Below, piece by piece: positions 26,145-37,040 of a stretch of 64,000 nt of DNA. The notes below the pieces were generated by a model. That model saw nothing but the letters and a program-made list of their open reading frames with translations, was not told the DNA's origin and did no database searches. The position numbers and the translations under genes were made by a program. This stretch comes from Fomes fomentarius (lineage: Eukaryota; Basidiomycota; Agaricomycetes; Polyporales; Polyporaceae): positions 1,116,001 to 1,180,000 of the forward strand of contig JABYQN010000007.1 in NCBI GenBank assembly GCA_022606135.1, written 5' to 3'. The first letter of the stretch is position 1; every line of letters begins with the position of its first letter.

Positions 26145-27681
26145 TTATAGAGGAGATGGAACAGAAGGAGAGCTGGGGCGTGGTTCGGTGTTCTGGAGGA
26201 GAGGCGTCCGTTCGTCTGCATCGACAGAGAACGCTGGTACTCGTGAAGACGTCGAAGGCGCGGGGGAGTGGTCAAGGTCTGCACGTTCCTGTGGATGGGC
26301 GTTATGAGTAGTGGGAGGAGGGTGAGGCTGCGTTACGTCGGCCTTGCAAATCGGGCACTGTATGATTTACTGTCAGCTAACTAGACGACCAAGCATAGTG
26401 CACCACGCACCAGCTTCTTCTTATTGATCAGCCACTCGTCAATCTCATCGATGTGGAAGAGATGGTAGCATGGAAGCTCCCGCACACGATCGCCCTTGAC
26501 GAACATCTCCAAGCATATGGCGCATTCCATCTGCTCCTCGACCCACGCAGGCAGCGGCTGATCATGCGACGTCGACGCTTGGGGGGGCTCAGAACCTTGC
26601 TCAAGGTCAACTTCGCCCTCTGAGGGAGGATTCGAGGGCGAGAAAGGAGGCTCGTGCTTCTCCCAACCGTTGCCTGTCCATACTCTCCATGGGAAGTTAT
26701 GGACAACACTCTCTGGTGCTCTGTCCCGTTGAGCAGCACGCGCGGCACGTATGCGATGAATCAATAGAGTGACGAAGGTGAGCAGTGAAGGTAACAGGAG
26801 TATGATGATGAAGGTGATGATCGGCCTGAACGCATATTAGTGCGGTGTTCTCCTAAGCGCATATAGCCAACATGGACCCACGAATACCACTCCCATGCAG
26901 AGTACTCTGTGTTGATCAGGAGAGAGAGCGTCTTAAGACCATTATGTGTGGTGTTGGAGCTCGCGATCATTGACGACAACTCTACATAGTCCCAGTATTT
27001 GATGTATGTTGCAGCAATCTTGACATCAGTAGCATCTCCTACAGTGCAAAGGGTGTCACCAAATTGGATAGAGAGGAGAAAGCAGAGCTACGCACTTTCG
27101 CTGAACATATTGAGTAGTGCATCTGGGTTCTCCCTATCTCCGCCAACCACCACTGCCTTGGCCCCTAGCCTCTGAGCCTGTCGCGCTTTCTCGACGAATG
27201 GACACCCTCCTCTCTGTACGAGCGCAATCCAAGTCTCGGTCGTCTCCGGCCCATTGGGACCGCCCAGACAGAGATCCGGACAACCATAGACAGGATCGGC
27301 CTCGAATGGATAGTCGGGCTCGGTCGTATTTCGAGGGCATGGCGCGGTGAAGGACGAGAGCGGAATCACATACCCCAGCAGAGCGCCTGAGAGATCCAGG
27401 CCAAAGGACGCAGGGCGTGCGGGGAAAGTGATGGGTGGTGTCCTGTCGACGACGGAGACAGTGCCATCGGCAGCCCACGCCCAGCCCCAGAGCCAGGTAG
27501 CGTCGTCGTGGGAGTTGGGGTTGAACTTGCGGAGCCAGTCGACGGGATGAGAGGCGACGCGAGGGACAAGCAGCGAGACAGCGAGGGTGATAAGGAGGTT
27601 GTTGATCATGGAGAGACTCAGAGCAAAGGAGGCTGCCGACACGAGGAGACGCATGATATACAACGCACTTGCCATTTTCAT
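26145..27681 (-). CDS. PA-TM-RING E3 ubiquitin ligase
   Basis: Single-pass endomembrane ubiquitin ligase with a luminal PA domain and a cytosolic RING. ATG at 27681 gives a hydrophobic signal segment (LITLAVSLLVPRVA). Then come HPVDWLRKFNPNSHDDATWL, WGWAWAADGTVSVVDRTPPI, the PA core TWIALVQRGGCPFVEKARQA and LGAKAVVVGGDRENPDALLN. The transmembrane helix is PIITFIIILLLPSLLTFVTL (about 26770-26830). RING-H2 reads CAICLEMFVKGDRVRELPCY, HLFHIDEIDEW, CPICKADVTQ. The sixth zinc ligand position is Glu, not Cys (HIDE). The C-terminus ends ERTPLLQNTEPRPSSPSVPS, with an acidic dileucine-like sorting signal (ERTPLL). At least four exons. Pieces of this gene and its promoter recur at 36.5-37.0, 44.1-44.6 and 46.4-46.7 kb. 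Confidence 0.88.
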
Positions 27682-30447
27682 TATCAAGCGTTCGAGAGCG
27701 CACGCGGCTTTGTCCGAGACTCCGAGTCGGACTTCTTGCTTCTGGCCAGTCCTCTCCTGCCTCAGCTTCTCTGACCTTCTCGCTGGTTTCTCCTGGGCTG
27801 CAGCCTACGAGGGCGACGCTCGTGGCTGGCTGGCTGAATGAAACTGTCGCTCGTCATGGCTCTTCTGCACACTGGTGCTTATGTTTTCGCGAAGTCGCGA
27901 GATCATAATAAATACTTATAATTATTGGTTGCCGCGCACTGTGATGCATGACGCCTCTCTCTGAGCTCGCAGTAATAGTCCTCCTTCGTATTCTCCATTG
28001 ACTTCAGCTTCGCGAAGCTTTACGCAATCGCATACGTGAACACATTGCGGTCAAGAATATTCTGCGACTTCAGTTTCCTATAACGCGCACTGCGGACGTC
28101 ATCGGCATTTCGTTACGCACAGCGCATTTACTTTTGTCTCCAAGTGCAAACGCGCTGTGTAAGACGGACGGCCACTGAATGCTTAGTGCTCAGGTGCGTA
28201 CTGGGCGGTACATGGTTGTTGAAGGCCAGTGTCTCAGTTGGTGATGCCAGTGAGGTACGTATGCCACTACAGCGTTTCATGGTGGTCAGACAGACTACCT
28301 TTAGGCCCCAATTGTATGTGGCTGTGATCATCGACTGCTACATTTATGGTGTCACGCAGACCAATTGACAACATGCAGATGGTGGGACACACCGATGATA
28401 GCCAAGCTATGATTGTTCATGACGTAGAGAGTATTGCTTGCGTGTCTTGTAAAGGCATACCGCATTGTTTGAAGGTTGCGATTCTTTCTAGATTCCAGTG
28501 CGGAAGGTGTAATGGGCAAAGCAAAAGTGGAATTCCAAAGAAGCATTTCCGAGGAACTTCAACTTGAAGCTTTGACAAGGGTGAGTGACTGCACAACGCT
28601 GCTGGGCTGGTCTGGTCTGACGACGTTGATGAATGGATGATTGATCTGGTCACTCCGTCGGAAGCAAGTGCCAGGTTGACTCCAGATGTGTGAGTTGCGA
28701 TGCTTCTCGTGACCGCCGGCCTGTGAAAGACGCTACCCACAGGTCGGTCTAGTTGGTGCACGTCGTCAAGGCGCATATCAGTTTTCACCTGATGTTAAAG
28801 CACACGAGACTCAAGCCAATCCACTAGATCCTATAAGCCGGGTCATGGCTCGCCTTCTCACCTATGTACCCATCGAGTAGCAGGCTTGCCCCTCAAGACG
28901 CTTTGCGTCCGCCTCCGGGGAGGGAGGGATGGTGATTACTGTACGTCGCACATAGCCCTGATGCGTGATACTTACGTCTGACACCGGGATCCTAGGCTGT
29001 CGCAAATTACAACCTGGGTACGCCCACCGAGCTTCCGCCGTGAGGTAGTCCACCGCAGCTTCATACGTCGACTTCAACAGTATCGGTGATCTGAATCGTG
29101 AAATCGGGAGCTAAACCTTCGACGAAGGCACACATCGGTACTTTCGGGTCCAGACTGACAGACATAGAGATAGCAGCGGGTTGGGGGCGCCCAAAGAGAT
29201 GGTGAGCCTACGATTATATATCGTTCACGTGGACCCATTGATTATGCACGCAGAAACTATGTGTGTCAATTCTAGCGATTGTATGACACTTTCAGTCGGC
29301 CCGCTGCAAGGGTCATTCATGATTGACAAAGTTTGGTATGTAGATCTGTTTCGATTCGTGCGCACGTTATGTATGACGTTGGACCATTCAAATTGACACC
29401 GCAGTAGGGCTCAAACGACATGAATAATTGAGTAGTATCACTCGAACCCAACTCACGTATGTTATCCGTACATGCTTAGACTCCGAATATCTGGAACTCA
29501 GTCAGAAGAATCACAGGGTCTCATGGCAGACAGCTAGACATGGTACATATAGTTCGGGTCCACCATAATCGAGGAAGATGAGTGTTTGACTCACCTGTAC
29601 GCCTGTATATTGTCATGACATGCTGTCACAGAACCCCCTGTCCTACGGATCCTAGCGGAAAGGTTTGATTCGAGAAACAGACGCGACGTGCCACATCAGG
29701 ATACGAACTAGTTGACGATGCCAATCTTTAGTGAAGGTAGACGTCCCATCGTGCTACTATGCGAAGGACCGCGACTGTTACGGTTCAATGTACTATCAAG
29801 CGGCAAAGTCAGTGTTTGGACACGCCAGAAGTAAGTGGCCAACAATAGAACTATCTTGCGACAAACACTTGTGTTCTTACTCAGTCTATCATGCCTACTA
29901 ATTTCCCCTTTAGTGAAGGCAATCGCTCTTGTTTCGCGGCCATCAAATGATGATCAACATTGCGCGTTGGAGTCGGCTCGTCACAATAAACCTGTACGGA
30001 CCTGTGTTCCAATCTCCCCGCGCTCATCCTAAAGCAATTCCTTACGTAGGCGCGAACGAACACGTCGTTATTCCCTGGCGCCAGACGATCGGACAGACTG
30101 TCTGTCAACACGAAGACTTCCAATATGCGTCGCATTGACGATCAGAGTCACACCGTCGGACTGAATGTCTAATGAGCCCGCAGACAATGTAGACGCCTAC
30201 AATGTTTGCTCTTGTTAAGGTGTGTGGATACTATCAGTTGGGATTACGTCTCAGGGCGCGATCCTGTGCGTTCGATTCTCACCCATTGTCCATACATGGT
30301 GGAATAGTTCTCCCATTTCTCATGCACTAAGTCGGAATGACGGGCGGAAGGTGTCCGTCTTCCCGACCCAACCCCCCGCATCGATCTCCCCAAGCCTCAC
30401 CCTTGCTATCTTCTATCACCGTCCTCCTCCATTTTATTCGCCGTTCT
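27682..30447. other. Gene-poor border of the FunK1 array
   Basis: About 2.8 kb without a supported gene. The first ~400 bp (to about 28060) is the promoter side of the PA-TM-RING gene and is the source of repeats found at 44.47-44.60 and 46.44-46.71 kb. Beyond 28.1 kb, many short frames occur on both strands, none with a motif. The last ~230 bp contain GTGTGGATACTATCAG (30222-30237), nearly the same as a site upstream of the FunK1 gene at 53 kb, and a pyrimidine-rich promoter before 30448. Confidence 0.4.
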
Positions 30448-33400
30448 ATGGCAACTGCTACAAGTAATGGCCCCGCTCAGGACGTATGTGAGATCAACAC
30501 ATTCCAGTCGCCCCAGTACTGACGTTCGGTTTCGGCGGTAGCCTGAGCAACTCACCCCTCAAGGCTCAGGTTCCTGGCATACCCCAATCGCGCGGACGGA
30601 GGGAAGCAGTCAAGTGTTCGGTTTTGGTGCAAGGCAGTCGGAGGACAAGTACGCTCGTTTCGCCAAAGAGGCTTTCCGCTTCATCATCGGAGTCATGCCT
30701 GTCGACGAATTCCTCGACACCTTCATGGACTGTGCACGGATCATGGAGACGTTCCCTCTGCCCCCAACGTTTTTGAAACGAGACCTCTTCAAGGATGTAC
30801 CGCAAGAACCTTCCGACGAGAATTCAATATACGAACCGTTGGTGTGTCTCCCTCGCGAAGATGGTGGCGAATCGTACTGATATAGTGAGAAGATCGAAGT
30901 ATTGAACGCTGGAAGGGGTCTCTGTCCTGGTTTCACATTCAAGGACACTTCCGCGCATGCTGACACCCGTCACGGTGTGAGGGGGTCCTATAAACCCGAC
31001 ATCTGCTGTTTCAGCGAAGTCCACTTGGACAGACTCCCCAAACATTTGCACGACCATACCGACATGGGTTTTGCGCAACTCTTCATCGAGGTTAAACGGT
31101 GCAAAGCTTACGACCCTTTCTCGGATCCGCACCCGAACGCAACTCTCGGTGCTCTGGCCGACTGGGAATTCATGCTCAATCATACAAACCAAGACGACTG
31201 CAACAAAGCGAAGGAAAGTCTTGGGCAGAACATCGCATACGCCACCGAAATCTTTGCCCGTCAGCATCGCCACTCATGCTTCTCCGTCTGCCTCCATGGT
31301 ACCTCTGCCCGTCTGATGCGATGGGACCGTGGTGGTGCCATCGTCACGCGCGCTATCGATATATCCTCTTCCCCCCTCGGCCTCTGCAAGTTCCTATGGT
31401 GCTTCGCACATCTGACGGATACAGGTCGGGGTTATGACCTCACAGTAGAGGCCGCCAACGAGGCCGAATCGGCACGGTTCACCCAGGCCATCCGGGAGCA
31501 TGTACGAACGCAGTGCCCCGGCGTAGTGGGAGAAGCGCTGAATGAAGCAGCCAACGACCATATCGCGGGGGGCGTAGTGTCTGCGATGCACGTGTTTGAC
31601 TGGAACACGAGCGACTGGACTGAAAATCATCATCGCTGCCTCGTCTCTCGACCTATCGTTTATCCGCTTTCACCCACAGGCAGAGCAACTCGAGGCTATT
31701 GGGCCCTGGACACCAGTACGGACCGGGTGGTTTTCCTAAAGGATACATGGAGATACGATGAGCAGATAACTGGCGGAGTAGAAGGGCTCGTTGTACAGAA
31801 GTTAAACGAGAGTGAGGTTGTGAATGTACCTCCCCTTATCTATCATGGCGATGTTCCCTCAATCGGGTGTTTGTCTAATGCAAGTGATGCTTTGTTGTAT
31901 TTCAATGGCCCGGGTGCGCACTACTTTGAATCATCAGTGACAGCACACTGATACCTCGATACATTGTCAGGGTCACTTCAAGTCTCACGGACACAGGACT
32001 TCTTGACGGCACCCTGGCGATGCGCTACAAGAGAGGGTCTTCGAGTCAATGAGCTTCCGCTCGCAATCGTGCGGCATACGCACTACCGACTGGTTCTGGG
32101 GATTGCCGGACGTTCTATCTTCGACTTTAGTGGCACTCGGGAACTGCTCACTTCGTGCTACGATATACTGCTAGGTGAGGTACAGAGCCTATGGGTTGAA
32201 CCACATGCACTGACTCTGCTACATTCCTGGGATATGATGACAGCTCTGGAGAGCGCGTTGAAACAAACCGGGAGATTCCATCGTGACGTCAGCCCCACGA
32301 ATATCATCCTCTACAGACATCCTGGATCAGCGGTACGAGTGGGCTACCTAATCGATTGGGATATCAGTTGCGAGGGCACATTTCAACCGCCCCCGGGCGT
32401 TCGACAACCGCTTTCGGTTAGTGGACTGATCTTCAGACTCGGAGAAATCAGTGCTCATCATATTATTCAGGCCGCCTGGCAGTTCCAATCAATCCGGCTG
32501 CTGAAGGCGACAGGACCCACAGGGCCGCAGCCTTTACATACAGTACAAGATGACATGGAGTCCTTACTGTATGTGGTCTTGTATTGCAGTTTCATCTGGC
32601 TCCCACACAACCGTGCTGGGAATGTCAAGATGCTCGCCAGCGTTTTCAACGAAATGTTCGATCATTTCACTGACTGGGGGTCAATACTGAAGGGTGGTCT
32701 TGTGAAGATGGCCAACGCGGCGACTGGGGCGTGGGTAACAGATTTCACATGGGACACTCCACAACTGAATGAGTGGATCCGTGGAGTCTCGGATCTTCAT
32801 CGCAAGTACATAAGTCACGATGACGAGCGGCCACATCACCGTTGGACTCTGGACGTGCTGGTAACAACATGGGGCCAATTTCTGGACAAGTATACTGGTA
32901 TTCTACCCCAGGGTGATCGGGAATACATGCTTCCAGAAGTGTTGCAGGGAGACGCTTCTCGTACCGTAGCTTTCCAACCCTACGAGCCGACACGTCCTAG
33001 CGATGTGATGTCTCTGGGGAAGCGAACAATTGAAGAGGTGTCCCACGACTCACCCCAAGAACGTACTGCAAAGCGTCCTAGACTCGAGGATTCTCCAGAT
33101 CCTAATACCCATACACCATCCTCCCCTGCTGTCCCCCCCGACGCAATGCTAACCAGTGAAGTGGAGCGACAAAGGAGACACGTACGACCACGTTTTCCTA
33201 CTCGTCGTTCCGGCTCGTCGCGTCCGAAAGGCCGCACTGCCACTTCGCCCACGGTCAAGCAAACTCAGACTGTGCTTGTAGCAGGAGCGAGCTCTATAAC
33301 GAATTCTATGAGTCTCGATCAACGTTCCTCCAGTCCCATACCTACCATGAGCAGGCCCCGAGGCTCTATGCACCAGACGGCGCATCTCCTCGGCGAGGGT

Positions 33401-34066
33401 TCTCGTTTCGAGTTCTATATCCCATCGTCTTCACGATCCGTGGAACCGGAACCAATATCGAAGTATTACGATGGCACGAGCATAGACGAAGGCTCCATCC
33501 CCGATCCTGTTTTTGCAGCACCAAGCCCTCTCTTGAGCGATTGGCGATTGGCGGGTGTGGCACCTCGCCCGTCGTCCATTAATGCATCGACATCTTCTCG
33601 TGCCATCGCTCTTCCCAGTACAAGCAACGAACCAGTACTCATGAGCATAGATCAACGCACTTCCACTACCAACCTTAGCGCCGTTGGGAGTCCAGAGTCG
33701 GAAGGCCAACAAGATGTTGCACCATCGATGACCACGGTTTCCAAACTGGACTCGGCGCTGCCTCCGTCCACCGTGACAAAGAATCGCCCCTTTCCCGAGC
33801 CGATTACAGCCAGCCGCCGCTCTTTCTATCGCGAGTGGCAAGAGGCGGCGTCTATACCTCAACCTCCTTCAGCTGAAATTTCCCTACCGACGTCCGGTGG
33901 GGACAAGGGCAAGGGGCGTGCATCTAGAGACACACCGAACAAGGCGCAAAGGTCGAGCCGCAATAATAGGTACTCGAAGAAGACAAGTGTCAGGAAGACA
34001 AAGGCTGTGAGCGATACTTCCGGACTTCATTACCCTTATGCTCACACCTTTCTGCGACAGACGTGA
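30448..34066 (+). CDS. FunK1 protein kinase, copy 1 (nuclease-like residues kept, HRD)
   Basis: Fungal-specific FunK1 kinase. Exon 1 (30448-30483) encodes MATATSNGPAQD; exon 2 starts at 30570. The conserved N-terminal segment is FIIGVMPVDEFLDTFMD. Next is a nuclease-like region: YKPDICCF (Asp at 30998), LFIEVKRC (Glu 31088, Lys 31094) and GQNIAYATEIFARQH, then ARLMRWDRGGAIVT. The kinase N-lobe has RATRGYWALD and VVFLKDTWR (ATP-site Lys). The C-lobe has HYRLVLG, the catalytic loop FHRDVSPTNI, GYLIDWD for the metal-binding Asp, and QDDMESLLYVVLYC. A tail of over 300 residues is rich in Ser, Pro and Arg, with ERTAKRPRLEDSP as a possible nuclear localisation signal. Introns include about 30843-30885 and 31870-31970, and two more in the kinase part, partly read through in frame. 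All catalytic residues are present. The substrate is unknown. Confidence 0.85.
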
Positions 34067-34099
34067 CTCGCTGCAATATCAATTGTGTTCATAATGTCT

Positions 34100-34417
34100 C
34101 AGTGGTACGTGCCCGTGGACGAAACGAGATCTGAATTTGAGCTCCCTCCCTGATAAGGAAGACTACACCACACGAAACCTTTCCAAGCCCGATGTTTGTG
34201 TCAGTATGTACTAATGCATCGCACCATCACGCAAATGATTCGACATGTACTTCAGCTTAGAAAGCGAGTCAGACACAAAGTATACCAAATGTCTAGGGCG
34301 AGAATGGCCGAATTGAACTGGGACATAACAGAAGGATAGAAGGATGTGGAGCCTTGACCGCAAACTTGCAGGACGTCGAGAACGAAATCGAGCACGACAA
34401 GCAATGATTGCAATGGC
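34100..34417. repeat. Inverted copy of the 3' flank of FunK1 copy 8
   Basis: About 34105-34180, read on the minus strand, matches 59610-59680 downstream of FunK1 copy 8 (for example the shared stretch CAAATTCAGATCTCGTT). The match is patchy up to the relic stop near 34418. It starts only about 40 bp after the stop of copy 1, so the duplication junction almost touches that gene. Confidence 0.6.
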
Positions 34418-36470
34418 TTAGCAAAACACAAGAAAGGAAGACCATAGCCGGACAGGAAATGAGGCTGCGGGAACGGGGTGAAAGGATCAGCGGCGTGCTC
34501 GACGACGAGTGGCTTGACTCTAGGTTGAGGGTTTCTTCCGAGCGTGCTGCACAGGAGGGCGCTGCACAGGAGGGCGCTGCACAGGAGGGCGCTGCACAGG
34601 AGGGTACTGCACAGGAGGCGGCGCCATCTTGGGTTCCTCCCGTATTCTCTGGCTGCGTCGGACGATCTGTAGAGGCGGGAATGATGAGACGGGTGGCGGA
34701 TGGACTGCTCAACGACAAGTACCTCGTCGTAGTGGTCCTCCAATCCACGCTTGCCCAGGGAAACGGCCTCAGTCGAGGCAGAGCCTTCAGTGCCTCCGGG
34801 AGACTCATACATGTCCGTTCCATGTGGATGATCGTGTACAGTGCCGTCCTTGCAGGGTAGATCGTGAGTCTGTGGAACTTCGACCAGAATTCCTCGAGGT
34901 CGTCCGGGCTGGATCATCTTGAGGGGCCGATCCTTGGTTGCTAGGTCAGGTATAAGAAACGACGAGACTACATTTCTGTAACATACTGAATCACTGGCAC
35001 ATACCTTCATATATGTCGTAAGTAGCCTTCAGCAGTTCTTCAGTACTCTCGACGTAACGCAAGTCGTATACCCAATTCAATGCGATAGTGCCATTGCTTG
35101 CGAATTAAGACTTGTCTTCCCCCAGTCTTGCAAACCCACGACTTCCCGCAAGACTGATCGGTGACGGAGAACTGCAAGTTATTCCCTAGATGACAGGGTC
35201 AGCAAGAAGTGACGTGTGAGACGGAACACTAGCACAAGACTCTCAAGACACACCTACTGACATACCAACTCCAGATACGTCTCCATGGCAGACAAGAGAC
35301 GGTATATTCCCCACTCCGGGCCTGTCGTGTAATCCTTGTATAATCACACCTTCGGATTGGGGGGAGCTACGCCAAGTATCTTTCAAGAAGACGACTTCAC
35401 GAATCAACTGATCCACGGCCCAATGTGCACGCGTGTCACGTCCAGTCAGGTGGAGCCGATACGACGGGTCGAGAGACTAGGAATCGACGCATATTTTCGG
35501 AACTGGCAGTCTGACCATGTAGTGAGATAAGAACTGTTGCGACGTGGATAGTTGATAATGCGTAGAGAGGACTTTGTCCAGTTCTGCACCCTCGAGCCCC
35601 GTCTGAGAACGAACGTGTCCCTGATAGTGTCGCAGAAGAGTAGCTCCTCTTCTGGAGCGGCCATTGATACCGTTAGATCGTGGCCCTGCCCCACATCGTT
35701 CGTCTGCGAAAATCACCAGAGAAAATCGCAAAAAGAGTTGTGGATATTTGCGCACGTCAAATGCAGCTGATACAACCTGCATGATCCCAGCGAAAGAGCC
35801 GGGCACGCGAGCCGAACAGGGCGATAGAGAAGACACAGACACGGCACTGTCGTGCGAGGATTTCCGTGACATACGATATATGTTATCCCCATGCTATGTC
35901 CACGAAGTCGCCGAATCTGGAATCATTGGACGATGTGGGGAGCTCGTGGGAGGTGCGTTCTTCTTCAATGGCGTCCTCGAGTGTCTCGGAATCGACGAAG
36001 AAGTCCTGGGTAAGATCTCCGGTCACCTCGATTATGGGCCCGGCGTACGCAAGCTCCTTGCGGGATAGAGGATCGGACTTCAGGACAGTTTTTAAGTTTT
36101 CTGACCTGTATAGACAGATGTGAGGTTTCATGTATCCAAGCCGGTGTGGATGAGGGGACCACCTCACTGCGCCATCAAATACAACACCGGGACATATTCT
36201 CTCTCCTTCCGTCTTCTTGTTGAGCGCTGTAAGCTTTAATGGTTGAGTGAGGCGCATGAGCAGAGAGGAATTCGGTCACGTACTAGAGAATACAGTTCAG
36301 CAGGAGTGTCGGCTAGTGGAACAGAGCTGAAGGCATCTTGAGTCGACAACCTCCGAGCTACACGAGGGTAGGGAATCGTTCATGAACTCCCTGAGAGGCA
36401 TGGGCGCTACAGTCCAATGTCTCGATTCTTGAGCATGGATCATGCTGCGAGACGGTGCAACCCTAGGCAG
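34418..36470 (-). pseudogene. Chimeric FunK1 pseudogene (copy 2)
   Basis: A decayed FunK1 copy whose two halves have different closest relatives in the window. The 5' part (36470 to about 35790) follows copy 6: ESRHWTVAPMPLREFMND, YMKPHICLYRSENLKTVLKS, IIEVTGDLTQDFFVD. From the RWD block (about 35790) onward it follows copy 8: VVSAAFDVRKYPQLF, GHVRSQTGLEGAELDKVLS, and the tail AVSLGKRGLEDHYDEV. Frames break several times (about 35880, 35780 and 35450). An internal deletion near 34945 joins sequence matching 58303 of copy 8 directly to sequence matching about 58853, removing the HRD loop and DWD motif. A 15-bp repeat has expanded in the tail. It cannot encode an active kinase. Confidence 0.85.
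34546..34620. repeat. 15-bp tandem repeat, 5 copies
   Basis: Unit GCTGCACAGGAGGGC at 34546, 34561, 34576, 34591 (last base T) and 34606 (diverged ends). It lies inside the tail of FunK1 pseudogene copy 2. The parental position in copy 8 (about 59160-59200) has a single unit. The period keeps reading frames open on both strands, which explains the repetitive peptide frames seen there. Confidence 0.95.
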
Positions 36471-36524
36471 CCAGTGCATTCGCTTTACATGCGTTAATTG
36501 CGGAGAGCATCATGAAAAGCCAAC

Positions 36525-37040
36525 GCAATTACGAGAAAGACAGAGAAGCGAAGGCGGTAGAGAAGCAACAAGGCCCGCCGCTTGCGCTGTCGAACTTAAC
36601 GCTCGACGAACATGGCAAGTGTGTGCATGCTGTCTTTACCCGCGACCGTCGAACGGTCAACCTCCTCGCCGCTCACCCGTCGATTGGCTCCGCAAGTTTA
36701 CCCCCAGCTCCTGCGACGAAGCTACCTGGCTGTGGGGATGGGCGTGAGGATGGGCGTGAGGATGGGCGTGAGCTTCCGATGGCACCGTCTCCCCCACACC
36801 CAGTTCGGAACCATCTCTATCCTCGCACGCCTTGCGTCCTTTGTTGCACATCTCTCTAGGATTTCTCAGGCCCTCTATTGGTATACCTCATTTCGCTCTC
36901 TTGTTCACTCGGACTCGCCCGACCATCCAATTGAGGCTGATCCTGGAGGCGTCAATGAACCGGCGATACCTGCTTGCGCTCGTGCGGCCAGACGACTCGG
37001 ACATCGAGAACTCTTAAGATCTGTTAAATCATATGAAATC
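36525..37040 (+). pseudogene. Relic of the PA-TM-RING gene, 5' half (left arm)
   Basis: Matches the start and PA region of the 26-27.7 kb gene. SPVDWLRKFTPSSCDEATWL (parent HPVDWLRKFNPNSHDDATWL) is in one frame. SISRISQALYW-like and SPDHPIEADPG (parent PDYPFEADPVYG) is in another, followed by CARAARRLG near 36980 (parent KARQAQRLG). DNA similarity reaches upstream of the start codon (about 36525-36600) and ends near GATCTGTTAAATCATATG. Several frameshifts and a tandem expansion make it nonfunctional. It is oriented opposite to its parent and forms the outer end of the left inverted-repeat arm. Confidence 0.75.
36737..36772. repeat. 12-bp tandem repeat, 3 copies
   Basis: Unit GATGGGCGTGAG at 36737, 36749 and 36761, perfect. 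The parental PA-TM-RING gene has only one copy of the related sequence at the WGWAWAADG codons, so the expansion happened after duplication. Confidence 0.9.

Noticed and set aside
28100..30200. Possible transposon in the gene-poor stretch
   Set aside because: No terminal repeats, target duplications, transposase or reverse-transcriptase motifs seen.
30222..30300. tRNA-like stretch with CAGTTGGGA and GTTCGATTC words at roughly A-box/B-box spacing
   Set aside because: Acceptor and anticodon stems do not pair, and the first part is better explained by the word shared with the region upstream of FunK1 copy 7.
34408..34860. Plus-strand open frame with repeated AAQEG peptide
   Set aside because: It is the antisense of the 15-bp repeat in the tail of FunK1 pseudogene 2; the period of 15 keeps all frames open.
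35336..36123. Plus-strand frames opposite FunK1 copy 2
   Set aside because: Antisense shadows of the pseudogene on the minus strand.
34418..36470. Copy 2 as a functional gene with unusual introns
   Set aside because: Several frame breaks, truncated RWD region and deletion of the catalytic loop cannot be repaired by splicing.
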